Part shown: positions 27,085 through 36,779 of the stretch, one piece after another | Numbering within the stretch: position 1 is the first letter of the stretch | Layout of the letters: every line of letters begins with the position of its first letter | Origin: Marinomonas lutimaris | GTDB taxonomy: Bacteria; Pseudomonadota; Gammaproteobacteria; Pseudomonadales; Marinomonadaceae | Assembly: GCF_019426345.1 (NCBI RefSeq) | Contig: NZ_JAHLLW010000006.1 | Span: 1-64,000 of the forward strand | Reading direction: 5' to 3' | DNA length: 64,000 nt | The notes under the pieces: generated by a model | Database searches by the model: none | The model's input: the letters and a program-made list of their open reading frames with translations, nothing else | What the model was told of the DNA's origin: nothing | Position numbers and translations under genes: made by a program

Positions 27085-27814
27085 AAGTATTAAGCTCTAA
27101 CTCTAATCTATATGGATGCTTACCAGTGGCAATACCACAAATACCATCAATGAGCAGTTGATGATAAAGAAGTTCTTTATCAACATAGCCCGTTAATTTT
27201 TTAACGATGGGAAATATAACCAGATTAGCAAAACCTTGTCCGTATAGAGTAGAAACAAAAGCAACAGCAATACCATGCCCCAATGCTTCTGGGCTATCTA
27301 AATTGGCCATTGCTTGAATTAACCCTAGTACAGAGCCCATGATACCTAAAGTAGGTGCATACCCACCGATAGACTCAATGAAAGAGACGCTTTTCATTCG
27401 CCTATCATAAATACGAACTGCGTCATCATGAAGTCGATCTGCCAGTAAATCTGGATCAGTGCCATCAATAGCCATTTGCAAAGCTCTGCTCGAAAAACGA
27501 TTATTCAACACTTCGACATCTGACTCTAAAGCAAGCAAGGATAACCTTCTAGCTTTATGGGCAAGGTTGTTTATTAAGGCGCGGGCAGAGTTAAAATCAT
27601 AAACAGGTGGGAAAAGGCTCCACTTAATCAAAACAAGAGCACGAGCCGCTTCTTGGATACTACTCTGAATTAATGTGGCACCGATACTACCAACAATAAC
27701 GATAATGGCAGATGGCAAGTTAAGGAGAAGGATTACCTCTCCTCCTCCTAACCAATTAGCTAGAAATACTGAACTGAAAGCAATTAATAGTCCTGCTAAG
27801 GTAACAAAATCCAC
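27077..27814 (-). CDS. motC: Flagellar stator protein MotC (MotA family)
   Basis: A 245-residue MotA-type protein with four membrane helices. The conserved stretch GGYAPTLGIMGSVLGLIQAM (about 168-187) includes the proline and glycines of the third helix. The segment near 200-215 (AVAFVSTLYGQGFAN) matches helix 4. Cytoplasmic residues such as Arg and Glu, needed to contact FliG, lie in the loop between helices 2 and 3. It begins on the last base of cheB. Confidence 0.93.
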   Translation of the reverse strand: MDFVTLAGLLIAFSSVFLANWLGGGEVILLLNLPSAIIVIVGSIGATLIQSSIQEAARALVLIKWSLFPPVYDFNSARALINNLAHKARRLSLLALESDVEVLNNRFSSRALQMAIDGTDPDLLADRLHDDAVRIYDRRMKSVSFIESIGGYAPTLGIMGSVLGLIQAMANLDSPEALGHGIAVAFVSTLYGQGFANLVIFPIVKKLTGYVDKELLYHQLLIDGICGIATGKHPYRLELELNTYE

Positions 27815-28878
27815 TAGCCAACCTCGCGTGCAATGCGCTCACCAATATGCTCTAAATCAATAATATCATCCGCTAGGTTTGCTTTTTCCACTGCCATTGG
27901 CATGCCGTAAATCACACAAGACTCTTCACTTTGAATCCAGACTCTTGAGCCTGAACTCTTCAGCATACGAGCACCTTCGCGACCATCAACACCCATTCCT
28001 GTCATGACAACAGATAATACTTTCCCTGGATAGCATTTTGACGCTGAACCAAAAGTAACATCTACAGAAGGTTTGTAGTTTAGACGCTCATCCCCATCGA
28101 GAATACGGACACAGCCGCCATTTCGAGGGTCAATCATCATTTGCTTTCCACCAGGAGCCAATAAAGCAACACCTGCTTGTAAACGATCACCGTCTTGCGC
28201 TTCCTTTACTGTAATCTGGCAGATATTGTTTAGTCGTTCAGCAAAAGCACCAGTAAATGCTGCTGGCATATGCTGAACTAATACAAGAGGCGCTGCAAAG
28301 TCCTTAGGTAATTTACTTAATACAGCTTGCAAAGCCATTGGACCACCAGTAGATGTTCCAATGGCAACAAGACTAACTCGTTTCCTTACACGCGGAATAA
28401 TAACACCGCGATCAGTTACGATAGGCTTGGGAGCCTCACGTGGAGCAAGTGCAGCAACAGGCTTTCTATCTCCAGCAAAGCGCGTTCTAGCAACCGCTAA
28501 TACACGATCAACCAATGCCCGCTTTACTACCGCCGAATCACGAGAGATATCCTCAAAGTTCTTCGGCATGAAATCAACCGCACCAGCCTCTAGAGCATCT
28601 AGAGTAACTTTTGCCCCCTCATGAGTTAACGAGGAGAACATAAGCACTGGCGTTGGCTTAAGCTTCATAATGTTAACTACGGCTGCGATACCATCTAACA
28701 CAGGCATCTCGTAATCCATAGTAACAACATCAGGCGATAGGGATTGAACCTTATCTATCGCCTCTCTTCCATTATTTGCAGTACCAACTACAGTTAGTCT
28801 AGGATCAGCTTCAAATATCTCAACCAAACGACGTCGAAAGAAACCAGAATCATCAACCACCAGCACCTTAACAGGCAT
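27814..28878 (-). CDS. cheB: Chemotaxis methylesterase CheB
   Basis: CheB removes methyl groups from (and deamidates) chemoreceptors. The 354-residue protein has a receiver domain with phosphorylation site Asp55 (VVTMDYEMP). A linker and the methylesterase domain follow, with Ser in AIGTSTGGPMAL, His in VQHMP and Asp in MTGMGVDGREGA. The gene sits between cheA and motC, 26 bases after cheA. Confidence 0.96.
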   Translation of the reverse strand: MPVKVLVVDDSGFFRRRLVEIFEADPRLTVVGTANNGREAIDKVQSLSPDVVTMDYEMPVLDGIAAVVNIMKLKPTPVLMFSSLTHEGAKVTLDALEAGAVDFMPKNFEDISRDSAVVKRALVDRVLAVARTRFAGDRKPVAALAPREAPKPIVTDRGVIIPRVRKRVSLVAIGTSTGGPMALQAVLSKLPKDFAAPLVLVQHMPAAFTGAFAERLNNICQITVKEAQDGDRLQAGVALLAPGGKQMMIDPRNGGCVRILDGDERLNYKPSVDVTFGSASKCYPGKVLSVVMTGMGVDGREGARMLKSSGSRVWIQSEESCVIYGMPMAVEKANLADDIIDLEHIGERIAREVG

Positions 28879-28904
28879 ATCACATCCCCTAAATGAACAA
28901 CGTA

Positions 28905-31160
28905 TTACCTAGATGCATAACTCTTAAGCATACTAGGCACATCCAGAATCAATGCAATACGACCATCACCAGTAATGGTTGCGCCTGCCATACCAGCAGT
29001 ACCTTGCAACATTTTACCCAACGGTTTTATAACCACTTCTTCTTGACCAACCAATTGATCAACAACAAAACCCACTTCACTCATACCCACTTGAACAACA
29101 ACAACATGAGCTTCGGCAGGTAAATCGTCTCGATTATTACCCTTAATTAGCCAATTCTTCAGATGAAATATAGGTAAGGTTTTGCCACGAATAACAACAA
29201 CTTGCTGCCCATCAACCACGTTAGTTTTCTTCAAATTGAGATGAAAAATCTCATTAACACTCACTAGAGGAAAAGCAAACGCTTGGTCTGACAAAGTCAC
29301 CATTAGAGTTGGCATGATCGCTAGCGTTAATGGCACTTTAATAATAAACCGAGACCCTTGCCCTAGGACTGATTTAATCTGCAATGTACCATTTAGCTGT
29401 GAAATTTTCGTTTTAACAACGTCCATCCCAACACCACGACCAGACACATCTGTAATTTCTACCTTAGTAGAGAAACCTGGTGCAAAGATTAAATTAAACG
29501 CTTCTTCATCAGATAACCGATCCGCAGCATCAGCATCCATCAAGCCTTTTTCAACAGCCTTCCTACGAAGCAAACTAGGATCCATACCAGCCCCATCGTC
29601 TTCGATGGACAACAAGATATGATCACCTTCTTGCTCAGCAGATAGAATCACCGTGCCCATTCTAGGCTTACCGCTAGCCTCTCGAACATCTGGCGCTTCA
29701 ACACCATGGTCTACAGAGTTACGTACTAAGTGGACTAAAGGATCGGCCAAAGCTTCAACTAAATTTTTATCTAGATCTGTCTCTTCACCACGAAGAATGA
29801 GGTTAACCTCTTTCTTCATATTACGAGCAAGGTCTCGAACTACTCGTGGAAAGCGCCCGAAGACTTTTTTGATAGGCTGCATACGCGTTTTCATTACCGC
29901 GTTTTGCAAATCGCCCGTTACCACATCTAAGTTAGCAACCGCTTTACCCATCGACTCATCTTCACTTTGAAGACCCAATCGAACAAGTCGGTTTCGAACT
30001 AACACAAGCTCACCAACCATGTTCATTATGTCGTCTAGACGCTTAGTATCAACACGAACTGTTGCTTCTTGAGTAACCGGCGAATTAGCTGTTTTTTCTT
30101 TAGCACTATCCGCTTCAGGCTCTGGAGCCTTAGGTTCAGGCTTCGGAACAGGCTTAGCTGCGGGTTTAGGTGCTGCTTTTGGCTTCGCCGATGCCGCTTT
30201 TGGCTCAGTTTTAGCTTTTGGCACTTCTACCTTTTCAGCTCCACCTTTACCTTGCAGGCTATCTAAAAGGGATTCAAATTCATCGTCAGTAATCAAGTCA
30301 GATTCTGCACCAGAAGAAGCACTGATATCTGCTTTAGATTTGTCTTCTTTGTTGCCTGAAGTAGGCGTTTCACCATGAAGTTTATCAAGAAGCTCTTCAA
30401 ATTCATCTTCGGTTATTTCGTCTGAAGAAATATCAGCCGATGTAGCACTGTCCGCTTGGTCATCATTAATTCCAGGCGCACCACTGCCGTGAAGTTGATT
30501 CAATAATGCATCAAATTCATCTTCTGTGATTTCATCGTCTGTTCTTGCCGCTGTGCTGCTTTTATCGGCACCACTATTAGATGGAACATCATTATCTGAT
30601 GAAGTATCGCCTAATGCATCAAGCAAAGATTCGAACTCATCGTCAGAAATATCGACAGATTCATTTTCTACAGAAACGGTCTCTTCAATTTCCTCAACAT
30701 CAGCATCATCTTGCTCTTCAGCGACATCTTCGACTTCATCTTCATCCGCCTCTGCAAGTTCTTCTGCAGTTGGAGCCTTTGCATATGCAGCGAGCGCTGC
30801 GATCAACTCTGGTGAAGCACGTTCTGGCTCAGCGCCTGCACGTACAGCATCGAACATTTCATTTACAGCATCAAGAGCCTGTAAAACAATATCCATTAAA
30901 TCAGAATCTATTTTACGCTGACCGTTCCTTAAAATATCAAAAACGTTTTCAGCATAATGACAACAATCAACCAAGGCAGTTAATTGTAAAAATCCAGCAC
31001 CACCTTTTACAGTGTGAAAACCACGAAATATCGCGTTAAGCAGTTGCTTATCATCTGGATTTTGCTCTAAATCTACTAGTTGTTCGGAAAGCTGCTCTAG
31101 GATTTCACCAGCTTCTACCAAAAAATCTTGTAGAATCTCTTCATCGACCTCGAAACTCAT
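28905..31160 (-). CDS. cheA: Chemotaxis histidine kinase CheA
   Basis: A 751-residue kinase. The Hpt domain carries phosphorylated His49 (FHTVKGGAGF). Residues about 130-360 are acidic, Ser/Thr- and Pro/Lys-rich low-complexity sequence with no P2 fold. Dimerisation (from about 365, TVRVDTKRLDDIMNMVGELV), HATPase (NSVDHG, DDGAGMD, SGRGVGMDVV) and the CheW-like P5 domain follow. In the linker are four copies of a motif of about 14 residues near 171, 211, 249 and 290 (for example EITEDEFDALLNQLHG), close in sequence to the CheY-binding N-terminus of FliM. These may dock CheY in place of a P2 domain. Confidence 0.96.
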   Translation of the reverse strand: MSFEVDEEILQDFLVEAGEILEQLSEQLVDLEQNPDDKQLLNAIFRGFHTVKGGAGFLQLTALVDCCHYAENVFDILRNGQRKIDSDLMDIVLQALDAVNEMFDAVRAGAEPERASPELIAALAAYAKAPTAEELAEADEDEVEDVAEEQDDADVEEIEETVSVENESVDISDDEFESLLDALGDTSSDNDVPSNSGADKSSTAARTDDEITEDEFDALLNQLHGSGAPGINDDQADSATSADISSDEITEDEFEELLDKLHGETPTSGNKEDKSKADISASSGAESDLITDDEFESLLDSLQGKGGAEKVEVPKAKTEPKAASAKPKAAPKPAAKPVPKPEPKAPEPEADSAKEKTANSPVTQEATVRVDTKRLDDIMNMVGELVLVRNRLVRLGLQSEDESMGKAVANLDVVTGDLQNAVMKTRMQPIKKVFGRFPRVVRDLARNMKKEVNLILRGEETDLDKNLVEALADPLVHLVRNSVDHGVEAPDVREASGKPRMGTVILSAEQEGDHILLSIEDDGAGMDPSLLRRKAVEKGLMDADAADRLSDEEAFNLIFAPGFSTKVEITDVSGRGVGMDVVKTKISQLNGTLQIKSVLGQGSRFIIKVPLTLAIMPTLMVTLSDQAFAFPLVSVNEIFHLNLKKTNVVDGQQVVVIRGKTLPIFHLKNWLIKGNNRDDLPAEAHVVVVQVGMSEVGFVVDQLVGQEEVVIKPLGKMLQGTAGMAGATITGDGRIALILDVPSMLKSYASR

Positions 31161-31172
31161 CCTCAGCTCCTT

Positions 31173-31961
31173 CTAGAAACCAAGACTTGATAGCAAGTCG
31201 TCTACTTCGTCTTGACTATTCAGTACTTCAGGGTTGTTTTGTTTATTAATAGCTGGGCCATGTCCACGAGTGTCATCGTGTTCAGACTCTTTCTCTTGGT
31301 GTTCAATCCCCGAGATACTATCAACGCGTCCAGCAACAGCAACGAGATGCACAAGTTTTTCTTCTACATCTCGAATTAAATCATTCACTCTAGCGATTAC
31401 TTGACCTGTTAGGTCTTGATAACCTTGCTCTAGAAGAATTGTGTTGAGGTTTGAATGCAAGGTAGTGGCACTGTCATCTGCGTAAGACAAGAAGACATCA
31501 ATACGCTTATACAAGTCTCTGAATTCTTGAGGCGTTAAGTCTCTCTGAATTAAACGACTCCAGTCTTTACGCAATTCCCTTGCTTGACTCTGTAACTCAC
31601 TGGCCACAGGGACACTACTGTCCACCATGTCCATTGTTTTATTGGCAGCCGCACTAGTCGTTTCAATAACATAGTTCAGTCGATCAGAGGCGTCAGTGAT
31701 TTTAGTTGCAGAATCTTTTCCGCCCTCACCAACAACTAAATCAATTGAATCAATTTGAAAATCACGAATGGCGTCATGCAGACTTCGAGTTAAAAAACCC
31801 ACTTCGTTATAAAAGCTTTTATGACGAGCTTCACTTAACTCTTGGATTATTTTAATAGCGCCACTGAAATCACCAACTTCAATGTGATTTAAAAGCTCTA
31901 CAGCACCGTCTTTTACTAGGTTTTCAAATTCCACTAGTCCAGATCCCAATACATTTGACAT
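31173..31961 (-). CDS. cheZ: CheY phosphatase CheZ
   Basis: A 262-residue helical protein. The catalytic helix contains EQGYQDLTGQVIARV, with the Asp and Gln needed to dephosphorylate CheY-P. The C-terminal peptide SQDEVDDLLSSLGF is the known CheY-binding tail and resembles the repeats in CheA and the N-terminus of FliM. The gene is directly between cheY and cheA, as is usual. Confidence 0.95.
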   Translation of the reverse strand: MSNVLGSGLVEFENLVKDGAVELLNHIEVGDFSGAIKIIQELSEARHKSFYNEVGFLTRSLHDAIRDFQIDSIDLVVGEGGKDSATKITDASDRLNYVIETTSAAANKTMDMVDSSVPVASELQSQARELRKDWSRLIQRDLTPQEFRDLYKRIDVFLSYADDSATTLHSNLNTILLEQGYQDLTGQVIARVNDLIRDVEEKLVHLVAVAGRVDSISGIEHQEKESEHDDTRGHGPAINKQNNPEVLNSQDEVDDLLSSLGF

Positions 31962-31970
31962 CTAAGTTCC

Positions 31971-32363
31971 CTATTTAGCAGCGTCTATTCGTTCGAATAT
32001 TTTCTCAATTTTTTCTTTGAGAGCCACCGCAGTGAAAGGCTTAACTACATAACCGTTTACCCCAGCCTGAGCTGCAGCAATAATTTGGTCACGTTTAGCT
32101 TCTGCCGTTACCATAAGAACAGGAATGCTTTTCAACTTTTCATCAGCACGAACTGCACGAAGCAATTCAATACCTGTCATGCCGGGCATATTCCAATCGG
32201 TCACAAGAAAATCTATTGTTCCAGCTTGAAGTATAGGCAATGCAGTTGTTCCATCATCCGCTTCAACTGTATTGGTAAACCCTAAATCCCGTAATAAGTT
32301 TTTAATGATTCGTCTCATTGTCGAGAAATCATCAACAATCAGGATCTTCATGTTTTTATCCAA
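31971..32363 (-). CDS. cheY: Chemotaxis response regulator CheY
   Basis: A single receiver domain that, when phosphorylated by CheA, binds FliM to switch motor rotation. The key residues are the acidic pair in [12 protein letters not shown], the phosphoacceptor Asp in VTDWNMPG, Thr in VMVTAEAKR and the Lys in VVKPFTA. I chose the TTG at 32363 (130 residues) because GGAGG lies five bases upstream. The ATG at 32351 (126 residues, start MKILIV) is the alternative and is nearly as good. Confidence 0.96.
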   Translation of the reverse strand: MDKNMKILIVDDFSTMRRIIKNLLRDLGFTNTVEADDGTTALPILQAGTIDFLVTDWNMPGMTGIELLRAVRADEKLKSIPVLMVTAEAKRDQIIAAAQAGVNGYVVKPFTAVALKEKIEKIFERIDAAK

Positions 32364-32405
32364 TGCAACCTCCACACCCCAAAGGTAATATTCCACAACT
32401 CATAA

Positions 32406-33143
32406 TTAATCTCGCCAATCACTTAATCGAGCTCGCAATCGCATAGCCGCTTGACTATGAATTTGACTGACTCTTGATTCACTGACACCTAATACAGCAC
32501 CAATTTCTTTCAAGTTGAGTTCTTCATTATAATAAAGAGACAAAACCAACTTTTCTCTTTCCGGTAAATCATCAATTTCTTTTGCCAATTGATTTTGAAA
32601 ACCACCCTCTTCAACTAAAGAATAAGGTGCATTTTCTACTTCAGATTCAACACTATCTAAATTACTTGTATCAGAGTCTAGCATTTCTTCATAGCTAAAC
32701 AACTGAGTCGACATGGATGAATGAATCATTTCATGATATTCATCCATGCTTATATTCATATGAGATGCCACTTCCATATCGGACACCTCTCGGCCTAACT
32801 TTGCTTCTAATTCTTTAATCGCATTAGCAACCGCTCTACCGTTACGCCTAACAGAACGAGGTGCCCAATCGGTTTTTCGCACCTCATCCATAATGGAGCC
32901 GCGAATACGAATGCCTGCATAAGTTTCAAAGCTAGCACCTTTAGTAGATTCAAAACGCTTATACGCCTCAATCAGCCCCATCATGCCAGCTTGAATTAAA
33001 TCATCTACATCCACACTATCAGGCAAACGCGCCAATAGATGGTAAGCAATTTTTTTTACCAAATACCCATATTGCTCAACAATCGCATCAATCGAAAGCG
33101 TCGCTTTTTTAGAGTATGTGTTATATCCGTTTTTGGTCTGCAT
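32406..33143 (-). CDS. fliA: Flagellar sigma factor FliA (sigma-28)
   Basis: A 245-residue sigma factor with regions 2 (LIQAGMMGLIEAYKRFE), 3 and 4 (LKEIGAVLGVSESRVSQIHSQAAMRLR). It directs late flagellar and chemotaxis transcription and fits the sigma-28-like site seen at 21553. It lies downstream of flhF with only a 96-base gap holding a hairpin. In related bacteria the fleN/flhG gene is in this gap. Confidence 0.96.
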   Translation of the reverse strand: MQTKNGYNTYSKKATLSIDAIVEQYGYLVKKIAYHLLARLPDSVDVDDLIQAGMMGLIEAYKRFESTKGASFETYAGIRIRGSIMDEVRKTDWAPRSVRRNGRAVANAIKELEAKLGREVSDMEVASHMNISMDEYHEMIHSSMSTQLFSYEEMLDSDTSNLDSVESEVENAPYSLVEEGGFQNQLAKEIDDLPEREKLVLSLYYNEELNLKEIGAVLGVSESRVSQIHSQAAMRLRARLSDWRD

Positions 33144-33173
33144 AAAATAGTCTAAGCAACCTTTACCATTTAA

Positions 33174-33192
33174 GTTAGTTGCGCTAACTAAC
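33174..33192. repeat. Hairpin in the flhF-fliA gap
   Basis: Arms GTTAGTT and AACTAAC enclose GCGCT in the 96-base gap between fliA and flhF. It has no T-tract, so it may be an operator or an attenuator. It occupies the place where fleN normally is. Confidence 0.55.
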
Positions 33193-33239
33193 TGTACTAC
33201 ATAGTTTGGCGCAACGCTTTCAGTAATAACAAAATTTTA

Positions 33240-34523
33240 CTAACTACCATACTTTAGTGACCCATAAAGCTGACTATAATGCTCTGCAGTATATACTGCC
33301 CTACTAATCAAGTTATGCGCCCGAGCTGGCTCAATATCATCTGGAATTCTTTGACCATCCGCGATATATACAACAGGAAGACCTTCTTCAATAACTACAC
33401 TAATCGCTTCACCAAGTGAAGCAGATTCATCGAGTTTACTTAAAACACAACCATCTAATTGAACTTGAGAATAAACATCGACAACAGTTTTTAAAACTTG
33501 CCTTTGACTTGTACAAGGTAATACTAGCAGTTTTTTAAGACTTGCCCGAGCACGCTTCATCATTAAAAGCTGTCGCTCTAGATTTGAATCTCTTGGATTC
33601 ATACCTGCAGTATCAACAAGCACTAAAGAGTAATTAGCATATTTTGACAATACTTCATTTAAATCTGAATACTCATTCACCACTTCAACAGGTACATTTA
33701 AAATACGACCAAAAGTTCGCAATTGTTCATGCGCAGCAATTCGGTAAGTATCTGTGGTAATTAAAACAACACCTTCAGAACCATGCTTCAAAACATGCTG
33801 GGCAGCAATTTTACCAATAGTTGTTGTCTTTCCAACTCCGGTAGGGCCCATAAATGCAATACAACCTTTCAGCTCAGAGGAACTTGAGCGAACAGGTATG
33901 TAGTCCGCTAGATGTGCAAGCAAGCGATTCCAGTCATCTTCACGACCTTTTAAATCAATATCATCGATAAGCCTAGACACAACAAAGTCTGATAAGCCTA
34001 AGCCTTTTAACTTTTCACGAGCACGCAATTCTACTGCGTTTTCCTTAGCCTCAACTCGACTTTCATTTTGCTGACGCTGCTCAAGCAAAGCCCGAACATT
34101 TTTCAGCTCGAGCTCCATATCTCGCAACTGTTTGGCACTCTCGCTATTACGAATAGATAAAGCCTCCTCAACAGCGGGATCTTCTTTGTCACTTGACAGG
34201 GGAGGCATTTCAAACTGTGATGTAGGGCGCTTTTCAGAATATGTAGGTGAAGTATTTTGTACAGGACCCTGCTGTTTCGCTCTCTCTATGCGCTCTAAAT
34301 AGTCGGCACTGGGGTCGGCATATTGCTCAGAACGAGGCGCAGACGACCGTTTAGAGGTCATACTAGAAGGTAAGGATCCATCATAATCTAGAGCGGCGAC
34401 TATCTCTATCTCACCTGTAGGCAGGCGTTGATTTGACAAAATGACCGCATCAGGGCCTACAGCATCACGAACCTTCCGTATCGCTTGCCGCATGTCAGGT
34501 GCTCGAAACCGCCTAATTTGCAT
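33240..34523 (-). CDS. flhF: Flagellar placement GTPase FlhF
   Basis: A 427-residue SRP-type GTPase that places the polar flagellum. A basic N-terminal segment is followed by a low-complexity B domain (about 50-145). The N and G domains have GPTGVGKTTTIGK (P-loop), TTDTYRIAAHEQLRTFG, DTAGMNPRD and SKLDESASLG. Its normal antagonist FlhG/FleN is not encoded downstream. Confidence 0.95.
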   Translation of the reverse strand: MQIRRFRAPDMRQAIRKVRDAVGPDAVILSNQRLPTGEIEIVAALDYDGSLPSSMTSKRSSAPRSEQYADPSADYLERIERAKQQGPVQNTSPTYSEKRPTSQFEMPPLSSDKEDPAVEEALSIRNSESAKQLRDMELELKNVRALLEQRQQNESRVEAKENAVELRAREKLKGLGLSDFVVSRLIDDIDLKGREDDWNRLLAHLADYIPVRSSSSELKGCIAFMGPTGVGKTTTIGKIAAQHVLKHGSEGVVLITTDTYRIAAHEQLRTFGRILNVPVEVVNEYSDLNEVLSKYANYSLVLVDTAGMNPRDSNLERQLLMMKRARASLKKLLVLPCTSQRQVLKTVVDVYSQVQLDGCVLSKLDESASLGEAISVVIEEGLPVVYIADGQRIPDDIEPARAHNLISRAVYTAEHYSQLYGSLKYGS

Positions 34524-34624
34524 GAATAACTTAATCCTTCCAGTTTATTTTTCTTACAAATCCATAGCTTACCCGAAAGATCACAATAAATATAGATACA
34601 ATCCATCACGTTAATAGTTAGATC

Positions 34625-36742
34625 TTATTGTCCAATAACACCCACCACAGTAATGCGTTTGTGGTCTGGTACTTCTTGATATGAAAGTACCGACATATTC
34701 ACCATACCATAACGCATAAAACGCGCCAACATAGGTCGTATGGGAGCCGACACAATCAAAATAGGCGTATTCCCCATCGCCTCTTGCTGCTCCGCAGACT
34801 GACGTAACGAAGCTTGCAACTGTTCAGCCATTTTCGGTTCTAAGATCAGCGCCTCTTCATTTTTAATGCCCGACTGCTGACTTTGCTGAACCGTCTGCAT
34901 AAGCATTTTTTCTAGCTGCGGTTCCAGCGTTAAAACAGGAATTTCTTCTACACCATCTGCCAATGTCTGAATTATCAAACGCGACAAAGACGTTCGAACT
35001 GCCGCTGTGAGGATCATAGGGTCCTGAGTTTTTGGCTGCACACCCATAATCGACTCAGCAATAGTACGCATATCCCTTAAAGGCACACCTTCTATCAATA
35101 AATTCTGCAATACTTTAAGAAGAACACTTAAAGGTATGGTATTTGGTACTAACTCTTCGGCCAATTTAGGATTATATTGTTTCAACAAACTCAATAACTG
35201 CTGAACCTCATCATGACCGATCAACTCATAAGCGTGTTTATGCATAATCTGATTAATATGAGTTGCAACCACTGTACTCACATCAACAACCGTGTATCCG
35301 TAAGTTTGCGCCTGGTCTCTTTTCTTAGGATCAATCCACACAGCATCCAACCCAAAAGATGGATCCTTACCGGCGATCCCATCAATAGAACCAAAAACTT
35401 GACCAGGATCAATCGCCAAATCTTTATCAGGATGAACTTCAGCCTCAGCCAAACTCACTCCCATAAGGGTTACTCGATAGGCATTCGGCATTAAATCCAA
35501 GTTATCTCGAATATGTACACTCGGCACCAAAAAACCTAGATCCTGAGATAGCTTTCGACGCACACCTTTAATCCGCGCCAACAACTCACCACCTTGCGTT
35601 TTATCAACCAAAGGTATCAGACGATAGCCTACCTCTAAGCCAAGCATATCAACAGGCGCAACATCATCCCAACTCAAGTCTTTTACTTCTGCTGGCACTG
35701 GATTATCCGAAGAAGCTTTACCGGTACTTTTCGGCCCCTGCTTAGGCTTTTGTTTCTTACGATACTCAAGAAAATAAGCAAGACCACCCAAACAAGCAGC
35801 CAATGATAAGAAAGAAAAATGCGGCATTCCTGGAACAACACCCATGATCGTCATTACACCAGCTGCGACATACAAAGCCTTTGACGATCCAAACATTTGA
35901 CGGACAATTTGGGATCCCATGTCACCAGACTCATTAACACGAGTCACCATGATTGCCGCCGCAGTAGACAACATTAGAGATGGAAGCTGAGCCACAAGAC
36001 CATCACCGATGGTCAATAATGAATAGCGCTCAATGGCTTCCGAGAAAGAAAGATCATGCTGCGCCATACCAATGGACAAACCACCGATTATATTGATACC
36101 AAGGATCAATAATCCAGCAACTGCGTCCCCTTTTACGAATTTTGAGGCACCATCCATAGAGCCATAAAACTCAGCTTCGGATGCAATTTCAATACGACGC
36201 TGCTTAGCCTGATCGGCATCAATCATGCCTGCATTTAAATCAGCATCAATAGCCATCTGCTTACCTGGCATAGCATCCAAGGTAAAGCGCGCACTTACTT
36301 CGGATATACGACCAGCACCTTTGGTCACTACCGCAAAGTTGATAATCATTAAGATTGCAAAGACAACAAAACCAACTACGTAGTTGCCGCCAATAACCAC
36401 TTCACCAAATGCTTGAATCACCTTACCTGCTGCATCACCACCTTCGTGACCATTCAATAAAACCACACGAGTCGATGCCACGTTAAGTGCCAATCGCATT
36501 AAGGTAGAAACCAGCAGAACGGTAGGAAACACAGCAAAATCTAAAGGCCGCATTGAATAAATAGCGACCAACAACACAACAATAGCTAACGCAATATTAA
36601 AGGTAAAAAGTACGTCCAATAAAAAAGCAGGAATAGGCAAGATCATCATCGCTAAAAGCGATAACAACAAGATAGGAATACCTAAATTCCCACTAAAAAT
36701 CCCTTGAACCTGTCCAGCAAGTCGACCGCGGTCAAAATTCAC
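34625..36742 (-). CDS. flhA: Flagellar export gate protein FlhA
   Basis: A 705-residue protein with about eight membrane helices in the first 320 residues. It includes the FHIPEP-family segments, such as MRLALNVASTRVVLL and RFTLDAMPGKQMAIDADLNAG. The C-terminal cytoplasmic domain (from about 360) docks chaperone-substrate complexes. It forms the ring of the type III export gate together with FlhB, FliP, FliQ and FliR. It follows flhB by 37 bases. Confidence 0.97.
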   Translation of the reverse strand: MNFDRGRLAGQVQGIFSGNLGIPILLLSLLAMMILPIPAFLLDVLFTFNIALAIVVLLVAIYSMRPLDFAVFPTVLLVSTLMRLALNVASTRVVLLNGHEGGDAAGKVIQAFGEVVIGGNYVVGFVVFAILMIINFAVVTKGAGRISEVSARFTLDAMPGKQMAIDADLNAGMIDADQAKQRRIEIASEAEFYGSMDGASKFVKGDAVAGLLILGINIIGGLSIGMAQHDLSFSEAIERYSLLTIGDGLVAQLPSLMLSTAAAIMVTRVNESGDMGSQIVRQMFGSSKALYVAAGVMTIMGVVPGMPHFSFLSLAACLGGLAYFLEYRKKQKPKQGPKSTGKASSDNPVPAEVKDLSWDDVAPVDMLGLEVGYRLIPLVDKTQGGELLARIKGVRRKLSQDLGFLVPSVHIRDNLDLMPNAYRVTLMGVSLAEAEVHPDKDLAIDPGQVFGSIDGIAGKDPSFGLDAVWIDPKKRDQAQTYGYTVVDVSTVVATHINQIMHKHAYELIGHDEVQQLLSLLKQYNPKLAEELVPNTIPLSVLLKVLQNLLIEGVPLRDMRTIAESIMGVQPKTQDPMILTAAVRTSLSRLIIQTLADGVEEIPVLTLEPQLEKMLMQTVQQSQQSGIKNEEALILEPKMAEQLQASLRQSAEQQEAMGNTPILIVSAPIRPMLARFMRYGMVNMSVLSYQEVPDHKRITVVGVIGQ

Positions 36743-36779
36743 ACGTCATCCTTATTGGAAGAAAAACTACAAAACATGA

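Noticed and set aside
30526-30921. Serine-rich plus-strand frame of 131 codons
   Set aside because: It is the shadow of the acidic low-complexity linker of cheA on the other strand.
33144-33239. A hidden or degraded fleN between flhF and fliA
   Set aside because: The gap is too short (96 bases) and contains no ATPase remnant.
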